NCBI RefSeq assembly: GCF_000280925.3
Contig: NZ_CP012109.1
Location: 372,001-436,000, forward strand
DNA: 64,000 bases
Direction: 5' to 3'
Origin: Myxococcus hansupus
GTDB lineage: Bacteria; Myxococcota; Myxococcia; Myxococcales; Myxococcaceae
Of the stretch, positions 10,380 to 19,700 are shown in pieces (position 1 is the stretch's first letter; each line of letters starts with the position of its first letter). The notes under the pieces were generated by a model that saw nothing but the letters and a program-made list of their open reading frames with translations, was not told where the DNA came from and searched no databases. The position numbers and the translations under genes are program-made.

Positions 10380-11978
10380 TTACGGCGTGTTGAAGAAGGA
10401 GGTGATCGCGGACGCAGTGGTCATGGGCAGCGAGTCATACGACCGGTGCGGCTCGCGCGTGACCTCTGCGTTGGGGCCGTCGATCGCCACCACCCGCACG
10501 TTGTAGACGGTGCCGGACTCCAGGGTTCCCGCAGGGATCCGCACCTCGGACTCCGTGCCCGACAGGTAGAAGGTCCCCTTGATAATCCCCGAATGAGTGC
10601 TGGTGTGCGAGATGAGGTCAACCCGATACGCGGTGGGGGCACCGTTCGCGGGCGGCTGCCAGGAGATGACAGGGCTGGAGTTGCCCACCACGCGCTGAGA
10701 CGTCGCCGGAATGCCGTCGATGGCCAGGCTGCGCGGCGGCGTCAACGTCGGGGCGATGGGGCTGATGACCAGGTTGTCCAGGTAGTCGGTCACGGAGATG
10801 GCGCCGCTCATGGAGCGCGGGGCCCCCCCGATGACAGGCAGCACTTCCGCGGTGCTGTACGTGTAGTTGGCCGAGCCAAGCAGGCGCCAGTGGGACGGAT
10901 ACGGGTTCCCGTACTTCAGGTTCTGCGCCAGGGTGAAGGACGCGCCCTGCGGGAGTTGGGCGGTGAAGACTTCACCTGAATAGCCCACCCAGCCTTCGTC
11001 GGGACCATGGGCCGAAACCTCAATGGAGAACGTGGGCGTGCGCGGCGCCGCGTTGGGGTGGACGGCCGAGGCGTGGGCCGCATAGGCGCCCAGACGCCAC
11101 TCGAGTGAGACGTTGGACAGGGGGACTTCCTGCATGGCCCCATTGATGATGAGGGGCGTCGCGCCGTTGGCGGTGAAGTCCAGGGCGGGGAACTCCAGAC
11201 TCCGCACGATGGTGGCGGCGGTCAGGGCCTGACCATTCGCCATCATCCCCTGCGAGACCCCGGAGAGTTGCGTCACATACAGTTCGTCTCCCTTCGCTGC
11301 TTCGAAGACAGGGAGGGTGTCCCCCGCGTAATGATACATCTCCGCGTTGGTGGTGCTCATGCTCGTCGCTCCCTGCGCGACGAGGTCGTAGAGGGTGGCT
11401 GCGCCCGCGACACCCAGATTGCCTGAAACGAAGTGCAGGCGAGAGTTCTGGGCGTACGTCCCGCCCTGACGCCACGGCGCCAGGTTCGTGAGGTCGAGCT
11501 CCAGCGGGGTTTCGAAGTAGTCGGTGCGGACGGTATCCGCCCGCCCCAGGCGATTCGAGCCCAACTCCACGTGGCGCTCATCCGTGACGATGTAGGTATG
11601 CCACGACTTCAAATAGTACTCACGCTCGGGGACGTTGAGGAAACGGTAGCCGCCTCCGTACGGTGTCCCCGTGATACGCGTGAAGGTGTTTCCATTGGGG
11701 ACGAGGATTTCCGGAGGGTTGTCCGACATGTCCCGGCCCCGGACGGCGACGCCCACCGAGGTGAAGTATCGCATGGTGTTCATGACAAACACCGTGCTGG
11801 TGCCCGCGATGTCGCGTTCCTCCGCGGGCGCCACGTCTTCTGAAGGGGTGGAGTCGTTCTGGTTGACGGGGGTTCGCTGGTCCTGTGCGTCGTGAAGGGT
11901 GTCGAGACCCTCATCGGCGCAGCCCGTCAAAACGGCACACATCGAGACACACGCCAATCCAAGGCGATGCAGTCGCAT
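10380..11978 (-). CDS. Fn3-type lipoprotein, paralogue 2 of 3
   Basis: A 532-residue lipoprotein closely related to the gene at 12198 and more distantly to that at 8608. Signal peptide MRLHRLGLACVSMCAVLTGC with lipobox LTGC, a short Asp/Gln/Thr-rich spacer, then a beta-rich body (YRFLNVPEREYYLK, VTDERHVELG, LTNLAPW, SNVSLEWRLG) and a C-terminal Fn3-like domain (SSPVISWQPP, AYRV, VRIPAGTL, VRVVAIDGP). The start at 11978 is fixed by the alignment of the three signal peptides. It has its own promoter region and terminator, so it is probably monocistronic. Function unknown. Confidence 0.87.
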   Translation of the reverse strand: MRLHRLGLACVSMCAVLTGCADEGLDTLHDAQDQRTPVNQNDSTPSEDVAPAEERDIAGTSTVFVMNTMRYFTSVGVAVRGRDMSDNPPEILVPNGNTFTRITGTPYGGGYRFLNVPEREYYLKSWHTYIVTDERHVELGSNRLGRADTVRTDYFETPLELDLTNLAPWRQGGTYAQNSRLHFVSGNLGVAGAATLYDLVAQGATSMSTTNAEMYHYAGDTLPVFEAAKGDELYVTQLSGVSQGMMANGQALTAATIVRSLEFPALDFTANGATPLIINGAMQEVPLSNVSLEWRLGAYAAHASAVHPNAAPRTPTFSIEVSAHGPDEGWVGYSGEVFTAQLPQGASFTLAQNLKYGNPYPSHWRLLGSANYTYSTAEVLPVIGGAPRSMSGAISVTDYLDNLVISPIAPTLTPPRSLAIDGIPATSQRVVGNSSPVISWQPPANGAPTAYRVDLISHTSTHSGIIKGTFYLSGTESEVRIPAGTLESGTVYNVRVVAIDGPNAEVTREPHRSYDSLPMTTASAITSFFNTP

Positions 11979-12036
11979 GATATTTTCCAAGGGTTGATTG
12001 CTGGCACGGACGTCCCTGGGGGGACGTTGGCTCAAG
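11979..12036 (-). repeat. Shared 5' leader, copy in gene 2
   Basis: The first ~55 leader bases are nearly identical to those before the gene at 12198-13793. They contain a perfect hairpin ACGTCCC/GGGACGT (12010-12027) with a 4-base loop about 30 bases before the ATG, and the block CCAAGGGTTGATTG next to the start codon. Confidence 0.65.
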
Positions 12037-12059
12037 ATATTGGGGAAGTCATGTGCAGG

Positions 12060-12118
12060 CCGCAACCCGGTTGCGGCAGCCCTTGGGAAATGCTTTTCAA
12101 ATGAGGTGTATCTCTCCA
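12060..12118 (-). promoter_or_regulatory. Conserved promoter-region box, copy 2
   Basis: Minus-strand AGAGATACACCTCATTTG (within 12091-12118) continues into AAAAGCATT, as in copy 3. Downstream is a perfect 8-base dyad CCGCAACC/GGTTGCGG (12060-12076). The box plus GTTGC-dyad order matches the other two family promoters. Confidence 0.5.
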
Positions 12119-12154
12119 CCAATGATTTTGCGTGTCCCACCGCGCGCCTCCCAT

Positions 12155-12180
12155 CCCCGGTGATGCATTCGTCGCCGGGG
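12155..12180 (-). terminator. Hairpin after Fn3 lipoprotein 3
   Basis: Six-base-pair GC stem CCCCGG/CCGGGG, 17 bases after the stop of the gene at 12198. The loop is long (14 bases), so it is a weak candidate. Confidence 0.4.
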
Positions 12181-12197
12181 ACGGGGGCTGTGCGGGG

Positions 12198-13793
12198 TTA
12201 CGGCGTGGAGAAGAAGGAGCTGATGGCCTCGGCCTGGGTGCTGGGCAGCTTTTCGTACGAGGAGAACGGCTCGCGTGTCACTTCGTAGTGAGGGCTGTCG
12301 ATGGCCGCCACCTTCATGAAGTAGACGGAACCCGGCGTGAGGAATCCGGGGGGCAGCCGCACGTCCGTCGTGGTGCCCGCGACGTAGAAGGCGCCGTGCG
12401 GCAACAGGTTTTGATATTCGGGGTAGAAGCGTTGGATTTGCACCCGGTAGGCGGTGGGCGCGCCGTTCGCGGGAGGCTGCCAGGAGATGACAGGACTGGA
12501 GTTGCCCACCACCCGCTGCGAGGTCGCGGCGATACCATCAATGGCCAGGCTTCGCGGCGGCGTCAGCGTCGGGGTGATGGGGCTGGAGACCAGGTCCTCC
12601 AGGTAGTCCACGGTGGAGATGCCGCCTCTGAGCGTACGGGGCGGTCCCCCCACGCCCGGCAGGGCCTCCGCGGTGGTGTACGAGTGGTAGACGGTGCCGA
12701 CCAGCCTCCAGTGGGAGGGGAACGGATTTCCGTAGGTCAGGTTCTGCGCCAGGGTGAACGACGCGCGCTGCGGCAGCGAGGCGAAGAACACCTCCCCCGC
12801 ATAACCCACCCAGCCTTCCTCGGGGCCATGGGCCGAGGCGTCGATGTAGATGGAGGCGGCGCGAGGTTCCGCGGCCGGGTGAACGGCCGAGGCGAGCGGC
12901 GTGTACGTGCCCAGCCGCCACTCCAGTGAGACGTTCGACAGCGGGACTTCCTGCATGGCGCCGCTGATGGACAGAGGCGTCATCCCGTCAGGGGCGAAGT
13001 CAAAAGCAGGCACTTCCAGGCTCCGCACGATGGTGCTCGCCGTCAGGAGTTGGCCCGAGGGCAGGTACCCCTGATTGACGGCTGTGAGTTGATTCACATA
13101 CATCCTGTCGCCCTTCGCCGCCTCGAAGACAGGGATTTCCCCTACGAAGCTGTCGAAGGAGGCGTTCTGGGTGTTCAGGCTCGTTTCACCGTTGGGGACG
13201 GTGTCGAAGATGTTCGCCTCCCCGAAGAATTCCACCTCGGCCGAGGTGAGCTGCAGCCGCGAGTTGTTCGGGTACGGGTTGCTGGCGTTCCACGGGGCCA
13301 GGTTCGTGAGGTTCAGGTGCAGCGGGCTGGAGTACAGATCCGAGAAGACGGTGTCCTCCCGGCCCAGCCGGTTCCTGCCAATCTCCACATGCCGCTCGTC
13401 CGTGACGACGTAGGTCGTGGCGCCGGTCTTCAGGTAGTACTCCCCCTCCGGGACGTTGAGGAACCGGTATCCACCCGCATAGGGGGCGCCCCTGATGCGC
13501 GTGAAGGTGCTGCCACTGCGGACGAGGATGTCCGGAGGGTTGGCGGACATGTCCTTGCCGCGGACGGCGACACCCACCGCGGTGAAGAAGCGCTCGGTGT
13601 TCATGACGAACACCGTGCGGGTCCCCGCGATGTCGCGCTCCTCCGCGTCGGTCCCGTCTCCGGTGGAGTCGTTCTGGTCGACGGGGGTTCGTTGGTCCTG
13701 TTCGTCATGAAGCGGGCCGGCTTCATCTTCGGCACAACCCGTCAAGACAATGCACATTGAAACACACGCCAATCCAAGGCGATGCAGTCGCAT
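12198..13793 (-). CDS. Fn3-type lipoprotein, paralogue 3 of 3
   Basis: A 531-residue lipoprotein, the closest relative of the gene at 10380-11978. Signal peptide MRLHRLGLACVSMCIVLTGC, then a spacer with the same QDQRTPV.QNDS words, a beta-rich body (YRFLNVPEGEYYLK, VTDERHVEIG, LTNLAPW) and a C-terminal Fn3-like domain (SSPVISWQPP, VRLPPGFL, MKVAAIDSP). The start at 13793 aligns with the paralogues; a longer open frame to 14318 is only antisense reading of the next gene. The tandem array with shared leaders points to recent duplication. Function unknown. Confidence 0.87.
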   Translation of the reverse strand: MRLHRLGLACVSMCIVLTGCAEDEAGPLHDEQDQRTPVDQNDSTGDGTDAEERDIAGTRTVFVMNTERFFTAVGVAVRGKDMSANPPDILVRSGSTFTRIRGAPYAGGYRFLNVPEGEYYLKTGATTYVVTDERHVEIGRNRLGREDTVFSDLYSSPLHLNLTNLAPWNASNPYPNNSRLQLTSAEVEFFGEANIFDTVPNGETSLNTQNASFDSFVGEIPVFEAAKGDRMYVNQLTAVNQGYLPSGQLLTASTIVRSLEVPAFDFAPDGMTPLSISGAMQEVPLSNVSLEWRLGTYTPLASAVHPAAEPRAASIYIDASAHGPEEGWVGYAGEVFFASLPQRASFTLAQNLTYGNPFPSHWRLVGTVYHSYTTAEALPGVGGPPRTLRGGISTVDYLEDLVSSPITPTLTPPRSLAIDGIAATSQRVVGNSSPVISWQPPANGAPTAYRVQIQRFYPEYQNLLPHGAFYVAGTTTDVRLPPGFLTPGSVYFMKVAAIDSPHYEVTREPFSSYEKLPSTQAEAISSFFSTP

Positions 13794-13852
13794 GGTTTCT
13801 CCCAAGGGTTTGATTGCGGGCACGGACGTCCCTGGGGGGGACGTTGGCGTGT
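13794..13852 (-). repeat. Shared 5' leader, copy in gene 3
   Basis: Near-identical to the leader at 11979-12036, with the same ACGTCCC/GGGACGT hairpin (13826-13844, loop one base longer) and the CCAAGGG block before the ATG. Confidence 0.65.
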
Positions 13853-13906
13853 CAGTCTGGGGAGCCTTCGCGGGTGCTGCAACTGATTGGCGTGGTTGTC
13901 TTGGAA

Positions 13907-13933
13907 TGCTTTTCAAATGAACGTCATCTCTCC
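13907..13933 (-). promoter_or_regulatory. Conserved promoter-region box, copy 3
   Basis: Minus-strand AGAGATGACGTTCATTTG followed by AAAAGCATT, matching copies 1 and 2. It abuts the terminator hairpin of the upstream gene, so it is the first sequence available for a new promoter. Confidence 0.5.
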
Positions 13934-13962
13934 GCCAGGACCTCGGTACGATGTCCTGGCGG
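13932..13962 (-). terminator. Hairpin terminator after Cys-rich lipoprotein
   Basis: A perfect 10-base-pair stem CCGCCAGGAC/GTCCTGGCGG with an 11-base loop, 15 bases after the stop of the gene at 13978. Confidence 0.65.
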
Positions 13963-13977
13963 AAAGTGAAAGCCTGA

Positions 13978-15342
13978 CTAGCTGTCGTAGCCGTAGTTGC
14001 CCTCGAGCACGAGGACCTTGCCGCTCGCGGGATAGAACAGCACCACCCACGCCTTGTTGTCCGTGCAGTTGTGGCAGGAGATGGGGTACGTCGTGGTCCA
14101 GGCCTGGACCTCACCGCCGCCGGCAAAGACATCCATCGCGGCCAGCAGCGCGTCGCCGTCCCGCCACGGGCTGAAGAACAGCACCTGCGCCAGGTCCGCA
14201 CGGCCAATGTAGCTGCCCTCGGACGGCTGCGAGAGCGCGGGGTACTGCGTGCCCAGCTTCGCCATGACGGACTGAATCGTCTTCGGCTCGGTGGGGCACT
14301 CCGGGATGCTGTACGCATCCACGGGCTCCAGGTGGTGCCAGCTCATGCCCGTGGAGGTGGAGTTCCACTGGAGGCGCTCGGGCTCCAGGACGGTGGAGTC
14401 AATGGCCGTGAGCGCCAGGGGCGTGGTCGCGCCGCCTTCGCAGACGCCCGCGTACATGCAGCGCGACACCTGCCGGTAGGTGCCACACGCGGAGAAGTCC
14501 GACGCGCCCTGCGGCTGCGAGGTGATGCAGGCGTGCACGGAGGGCAGGCACGGCTGGCTCGGCCAGGTCTCGTAGGCGTCGCCGGACGTGAGCGCCAGCT
14601 CGGTGACGCGCGCGACCAGCCGGGCCGTCTTACGCGCCATGCCGCCCCCGTGGAGGGCCGCGTCGAAGACCAGCGGCACGGTGTGCGGGTCCATGGCCTG
14701 CTGCACGCTGGGGTAGCGCCAGTCGAGCACGAACCGGCCCGCGCCCGCGGACGTCACCTGCGGGATGCCGTCCGGCGCCGTCACCGTGAACGAGCTGGCC
14801 GCGGCGTTCGCGTAGCCCCGGTAGACGAGGGCGTTATCACCGGAGCTCGCCCAGACGGGGTTGACGTCCGTCTCCACGAAGATGCCGCTGGCGCCACGGA
14901 AGTCAAAGAAGCGCGGCGCCACCACGATGCGCGCGGTGTACTGGTTCGGCACGCCCGTGAAGGTGTTGACGGTGATGAAGAGCGGCAGGCCGGAGAGCAC
15001 CGTGTTCAGCTCGTACCCTTCCTTGAGCACGACCTCGAAGCGGCGCTCGCTGATGATGGTCGACGTGCCGAACGCGTCATCCGGAACGAAGCTGAACACG
15101 TGCTGCAGGTAGCGGTTCGCCGTGGCGCGCAGGACGAGCGCGCGGACGCCGTCACGCTCCTCGAACGTGCCCAGCGTCTCGAAGCTCAAATCGAGCGCGC
15201 CCTCGCTGGCGTAGATGCGCGTGGCGGTCGTCGCCTCCGCGGTGTGGGTGCCGATGTCCTGCGCGGACTCAGACTCCGTGTTGGAACAGCCCGGCGCCGC
15301 GATGGCGGTGAAACATGCGAGTGCAAGACCTCGAAACGTCAT
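13978..15342 (-). CDS. Cys-rich lipoprotein of unknown function
   Basis: A 454-residue protein with signal peptide MTFRGLALACFTAIAAPGC (atypical lipobox APGC) starting at ATG 15342. The N-terminal two thirds are beta-rich. The C-terminal third has at least eight cysteines (CLPSVHAC, SACGTYRQVSRC, VCEGG, PECPTE, ISCHNC), which suggests several disulfides, and ends VLVLEGNYGYDS. I do not recognise the family. It has its own terminator and is followed on the same strand by the Fn3-type lipoproteins. An envelope or surface location is inferred from the signal peptide only. Confidence 0.8.
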   Translation of the reverse strand: MTFRGLALACFTAIAAPGCSNTESESAQDIGTHTAEATTATRIYASEGALDLSFETLGTFEERDGVRALVLRATANRYLQHVFSFVPDDAFGTSTIISERRFEVVLKEGYELNTVLSGLPLFITVNTFTGVPNQYTARIVVAPRFFDFRGASGIFVETDVNPVWASSGDNALVYRGYANAAASSFTVTAPDGIPQVTSAGAGRFVLDWRYPSVQQAMDPHTVPLVFDAALHGGGMARKTARLVARVTELALTSGDAYETWPSQPCLPSVHACITSQPQGASDFSACGTYRQVSRCMYAGVCEGGATTPLALTAIDSTVLEPERLQWNSTSTGMSWHHLEPVDAYSIPECPTEPKTIQSVMAKLGTQYPALSQPSEGSYIGRADLAQVLFFSPWRDGDALLAAMDVFAGGGEVQAWTTTYPISCHNCTDNKAWVVLFYPASGKVLVLEGNYGYDS

Positions 15343-15484
15343 GAGTGCCTCCAAGGGTGAAATCCTTGGATAGCATGACGGTCTGATAGCCTCGGGAAAC
15401 CTGTGTATCAGGTATGTGACGACAATCACGCCCGGCGCGGGTGCTCCGAGCTTGGATACACCCCGCGTCCTAGCCGGACCTCCA

Positions 15485-15518
15485 CCGCCGCGGGCCGCCG
15501 TGCGCGGCCACGCGGCGG
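15485..15518 (-). terminator. Hairpin terminator ending the glucan operon
   Basis: Eight-base-pair stem CCGCCGCG/CGCGGCGG directly after the last operon stop at 15527. The loop is GC-rich and no T-run follows, so it may act with Rho. Confidence 0.5.
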
Positions 15519-15526
15519 GGACGGTG

Positions 15527-16174
15527 TCAGTCCGCGGTGAAGTAGACGTTGTCGAGCAGCAGCGTGTCCGCGGCCGCGCCAGCACCGGCGAGGAAGACGA
15601 ACGGCGCCCGCACCGCGCTGAGCTGCACCCCGCCCGCGGCGAAGTCCGCCAGGGGGATGGCCAGGTGGTGCCACTGCCCGTCATTCACGTAGCCATACCG
15701 CGCCGCGGGCAGCTCGACGGTCGCATCGTCGCTCATGGCGATGACCACGCTGGAGAAGCCCGGGTCGGCGGAGTTGAGGCTCACGTGCAGCGTCTTCCAG
15801 CCGTCCAGGTTGCGCGGCGTGTTCCAGTGCACGCCGAAGCCCAGCCACGCCTTGCCCGCGTGGACCACCAGCTCGGACTGGCGTCCTTCGACGCGCGTGC
15901 TGGAGGGCTCCAGCGTGAGGGTGCCTTCGTAGAGATAGATGTGCGTGTTGACGCCATCCACCGCCACGTCCTCGGAGCGGCCTCCCTCGTAGAAGCCCAC
16001 GGCGAGCCGCCGCTGCCCTGCCTCGAACGGGAAGGGGCCGGGGAGCACCTCGTTGTCGGGGTCCACGCCCGAGTCGGGCCTGTCATAGCCCTGGTCCGAG
16101 TAGTCCGGCACACCCGGGTCGGGACGGCAGCCCGCCGCCAGGAACATGCACATCGCGAGTCCCGCGCGCTTCAT
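15527..16174 (-). CDS. Lipoprotein with beta-sandwich (CBM-like) domain
   Basis: Last gene of the glucan operon, 215 residues. Signal peptide MKRAGLAMCMFLAAGC, then an Asp/Pro-rich linker, then a single beta-rich domain with repeated aromatic strands (LGFGVHWNTP, GWKTLHVSL, WHHLAIPLADF) that ends LLLDNVYFTAD. That ending is typical of jelly-roll carbohydrate-binding modules. Binding of glucan at the cell surface is inferred from fold and context. It overlaps the preceding gene by four bases (ATGA). Confidence 0.8.
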   Translation of the reverse strand: MKRAGLAMCMFLAAGCRPDPGVPDYSDQGYDRPDSGVDPDNEVLPGPFPFEAGQRRLAVGFYEGGRSEDVAVDGVNTHIYLYEGTLTLEPSSTRVEGRQSELVVHAGKAWLGFGVHWNTPRNLDGWKTLHVSLNSADPGFSSVVIAMSDDATVELPAARYGYVNDGQWHHLAIPLADFAAGGVQLSAVRAPFVFLAGAGAAADTLLLDNVYFTAD

Positions 16175-16725
16175 GGCCGCACCGCCCTTTCCGTGCCGTT
16201 GGCTGTCTGCATCAGCACCCAGCCGCCCTGCACCATCCCGCCCATCTCGACGATGCCCTTGTAGGCGGGCGTCGCCAGGTCGTAGGCGTAGGTGCCGGTG
16301 GCGTCGTACGTCACCGCGGTCGGGAACAGGTCGAGCATGTTCTGGTACGCGCGAATGGCTTGCAGCCGGACCTGGGGCAGGTCCTCCTGCCGGGCCGTGC
16401 CGTTCTGGTAGATGCCGAGCAGGTTGCTGCCCACGTAGAACTGGGCCTCGCCTCCAGGCTCCCTCGCGAGCACGGTGGCCCACGAGTAGAACGCGGCCAC
16501 GCTGCCCGCCTGGGCCTGGATGTCCCACTTCGTCTCCGCGCCCAGCGCGCTGCTGCGGAAGGGGTTGTTCGGGTCATCCAGCACGGACGTGTCGGGGTAG
16601 ATGCCGACGTCCGGGCTGTAGAGCTGGAGCGTGAGCCCGTCCAAGGATTCGCCATACACGAAGCTGGCGGGGTCGTAGCAACCGGTGACAGCCCCGGCGC
16701 AGGCCAGCAGGAGCCACGTCTTCAT
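16171..16725 (-). CDS. Operon lipoprotein of unknown function
   Basis: A 184-residue lipoprotein with signal peptide MKTWLLLACAGAVTGC starting at ATG 16725. The mature part has no motif I recognise; it contains LQLYSPDVGIYPDTS and several tyrosine-rich strands (AFYSW, QFYVG, TYAYDL). It begins 10 bases after the barrel-glycosidase gene and overlaps the next lipoprotein, so all three are co-expressed. A structural role in the surface glucan machinery is only inferred from position. A start at 16776 is open but would lose the signal peptide at the N-terminus. Confidence 0.75.
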   Translation of the reverse strand: MKTWLLLACAGAVTGCYDPASFVYGESLDGLTLQLYSPDVGIYPDTSVLDDPNNPFRSSALGAETKWDIQAQAGSVAAFYSWATVLAREPGGEAQFYVGSNLLGIYQNGTARQEDLPQVRLQAIRAYQNMLDLFPTAVTYDATGTYAYDLATPAYKGIVEMGGMVQGGWVLMQTANGTERAVRP

Positions 16726-16735
16726 ACGTCCTCCA

Positions 16736-19700
16736 CTAGAGAGACAGGATGGCATAGGCGCCCATTTCGAATTCACGGCCTTCGAGTCCGTCCGCGATGG
16801 CCATGGTGCTGAGGCCTTCCGAGTACTGGTCCAGCATGCGCACCAGCCCGCGCACGCCGAAGCGCGTCGTCACCATGCCCATGACCGGGCGCTTGAGGCC
16901 GTAGGACAGGTCTCCGCCGAGCTGGATGGGATAGGTGAGGTTGAAGACGCGGTGGTAGTCGTACGGACCCCAGTTGTTGAAGTGGAGCTGCGTCGTCAGC
17001 ATCACCGTGTCCCACAGCACGGAGGCGTCCACGCCGAAGCGTTTCACCTGCCGTGAGTCTTCACCCGAGGACTGGTTGCTGCCCGCGAAGGCGGCGCCGA
17101 AGATCTTCAGCCGCGACATCGGGTTGGTGACGACGCGCAGCGTGGCCTCCCACTCGTCACGGGCGATGGGCGCGTTGCCGAAGGCCACCATGCTGCCGTC
17201 CGCGAGGATGGCGATGCCCGCGTCGCGAGACGTCGGCTGCCGCCGGTACACGATGTCCAGGCCCGCCGCGAAGGGCGCGTCCTCGCGCATGTCGCGGTCC
17301 CACTGCCAGAACCAGGTTCCGGGCGTGGGGTCGAAGGTGAGCAGCAGCTCGGCGCCCAGCGTCTCGCGGTTGTCGAGCACGGTGAAGGCATCCACCAGCA
17401 CGTTGCGCGGACGCACGCCGGCGAAGTACCGGCCCGTCTCCGCGTCGTACCCGTCCTGGATGGTCGGGTTCGGCCCGATGAGGGGCTTCTGGTACAGCAG
17501 GTTGGGGGACACCTGGAACGAGCTGCCGACCTGGATGACGGCGCCCGCCTGTCCACCGAAGTGGTTGCCACGGCCGCTCTCGCGCAGGCTCCAGCCCGTC
17601 AGCAGGATGCCCTGCTCCGGACCGCCGTCCGCCACGAGGCCGCGGTAGGAGCCCTGGAGGAACGTGCGCACCGCGCCCAGGTCGTAGGTGAGCCGCGCCT
17701 TGGCGCCCAACGTGTCGAGCATCTGGACTTCGTCCCGCATCACCTCGTAGCCGCTGTTGAGGTAGCTGGGGCCATTGGTGGGCCGCGACCAGGTGAATTC
17801 CTCGCCCACGCGCTGCGGGGCCGCGAGGATGCCGCCGACCTCCAGGGACATGGGGCCCTTCGTCCAGCCGAGCGACAGCGTGGACCTGCGGGCCACGCGC
17901 TCGCGGATGACGGAGGCGGTGAGCTGGGTGGCGCCGCGGGCGATGTCCTCCTGGTGCATCAGCGTCAGGGTGACGGGGCCCACGTCGCGGCGGTACTTGG
18001 CGACGATGGACGGGTTGGCGCCCCAGTACAGCTCGGGGCCCAGGGCGACCTTGAGGCCCTCCAGGCCATTCTTGCCGGTGAAGACGACGCCGAAGGGCGC
18101 GTTGCCCTTGTAGATGTCCAGCGCGGGGCCGTAGTTCGCCTCGCGGTACAGGCCGAAGAAGTCGCCCTCCTCGCCCCAGTGGAAGTGGGCGGTGCGGTAG
18201 AAGCCCTCCAACTGGAAGTCCGCGCGGTCGAGCTTGAACTCGGCCTGGTACAGCGCGAGCCGGTCCAGGCCCAGCGGTTGCTGCTGCTGGCCGGGGATGC
18301 CGCCGACGCCGGGCACCGGTGCCTGTCCACCCACGGCCGGATTGCCGGCCGAGCCGGGCGCGGAGGGGATGCCGCGGTTCTCGTAGAAGATGTTGTTGAG
18401 GCGGTTCTGCGCCACGTTGCCCACGACGTTGAACGACGCGCGCCCGTACACGCCGGAGGTCGGCTGGAGCGCCAGGTCGAAGAAGACGGACTCCGTGTGG
18501 TCCACCGACACCTGGTTGGGCCGCACCGTGGCGATGCTGCCGCGCGACAGGGAGCTGTCCATCAGCAGCCGCAGGTTGGAGACGCGCACCGCGCTCAGCT
18601 CATCCGCGCGGGCCAGGGCGATGGAGGACTCGTAGCCGCGCGACATCTCCGTGGGGCGGATGGAAGCGAAGTGCTCGCGGATGGTGTCGGGGTTCGTCGT
18701 GGAGGCGTACGGGTCCATGCGGAAGGCCGCCTGGAGCACGTAGTAGGCCGTGCGCGGTTGGATGCGGGCGATGCCGGCTTCGTCCTCCGGCCCCAGCGCG
18801 CAGATGCCGAACCACTCCTCGTTCATGTTGTTCTGGCCGGGCACGTAGTCGGACGGGTAGCCGGCGTTGGGCCAGGACGCGGTGGTGTCGTGGATGGAGA
18901 GGTTGGCCTCCTGGTTGTACTTCCACCAGCCGTCCACCCACTGGAACACGAAGCCGCCCAGCGCGTTCTGCGCGCGGCCCTGTCCGTAGGCCTGGGAGTA
19001 GATCTCCTCCCACTGCTTGCGCAGGTACTCGGCCTGCGCCAGGTGGTCCTCGCGGCCCGCCTTGGCGTCGTAGGCGTCCGCGCCGAACTCGGTGAACATG
19101 ACGGGCTTGTTCAGCTTGCGCAGCACCTCGTCGAACAGGTCGCGCGCGGACGGGCCGCGGTAGACGTTGGAGCCCAGGATGTCCAGCTCCGGCATCAATC
19201 GCGCGATGAGGTCGATGTACTGCAGGTCACCGTTGGCGATGGAGACGGGGTGCAGCGTGTCGCGCTGCTTGATGAGGCGGACGGCCTCGCCCATCATCGA
19301 ATACAGGTGCTCGGCGCGGGCGGTGTCCTCCTGACCGGGCAGCGCCTCGATTTCGAAGCTGGTCCAGTGCAGGCCGTAGTTGTTCTCGTTGCCCAGCATC
19401 CACATCAGCACGCCGGGCACGTCCCGGTACTTCTCCACCTTCTGCGCCAGGTCGTTGAGCAGCGCCCGGCGGTGGTTGGGGTTGGAGTAGTCCGTGTTCG
19501 GCACCATGACGCCGTCCACGTTGGTGCCGTAGCGGCCCATCAGCGGGTTCACCACGGTGTAGATGCCGTAGTTCTTGTGGATGTACGTCACCCACTGCGG
19601 CGGGATGTCGTCGAACTGCCGGATGGCGTTGACGCCCATGTCGCGCAGGAGCGTCATCTCGCGGTGCAGCACCGCGCGGATGAAGTCCTCCTTCTGCGTC

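Noticed and set aside
12198..14318. Extended start for Fn3 lipoprotein 3
   Set aside because: The extra part reads across the Cys-rich lipoprotein gene in another frame and would bury the signal peptide.
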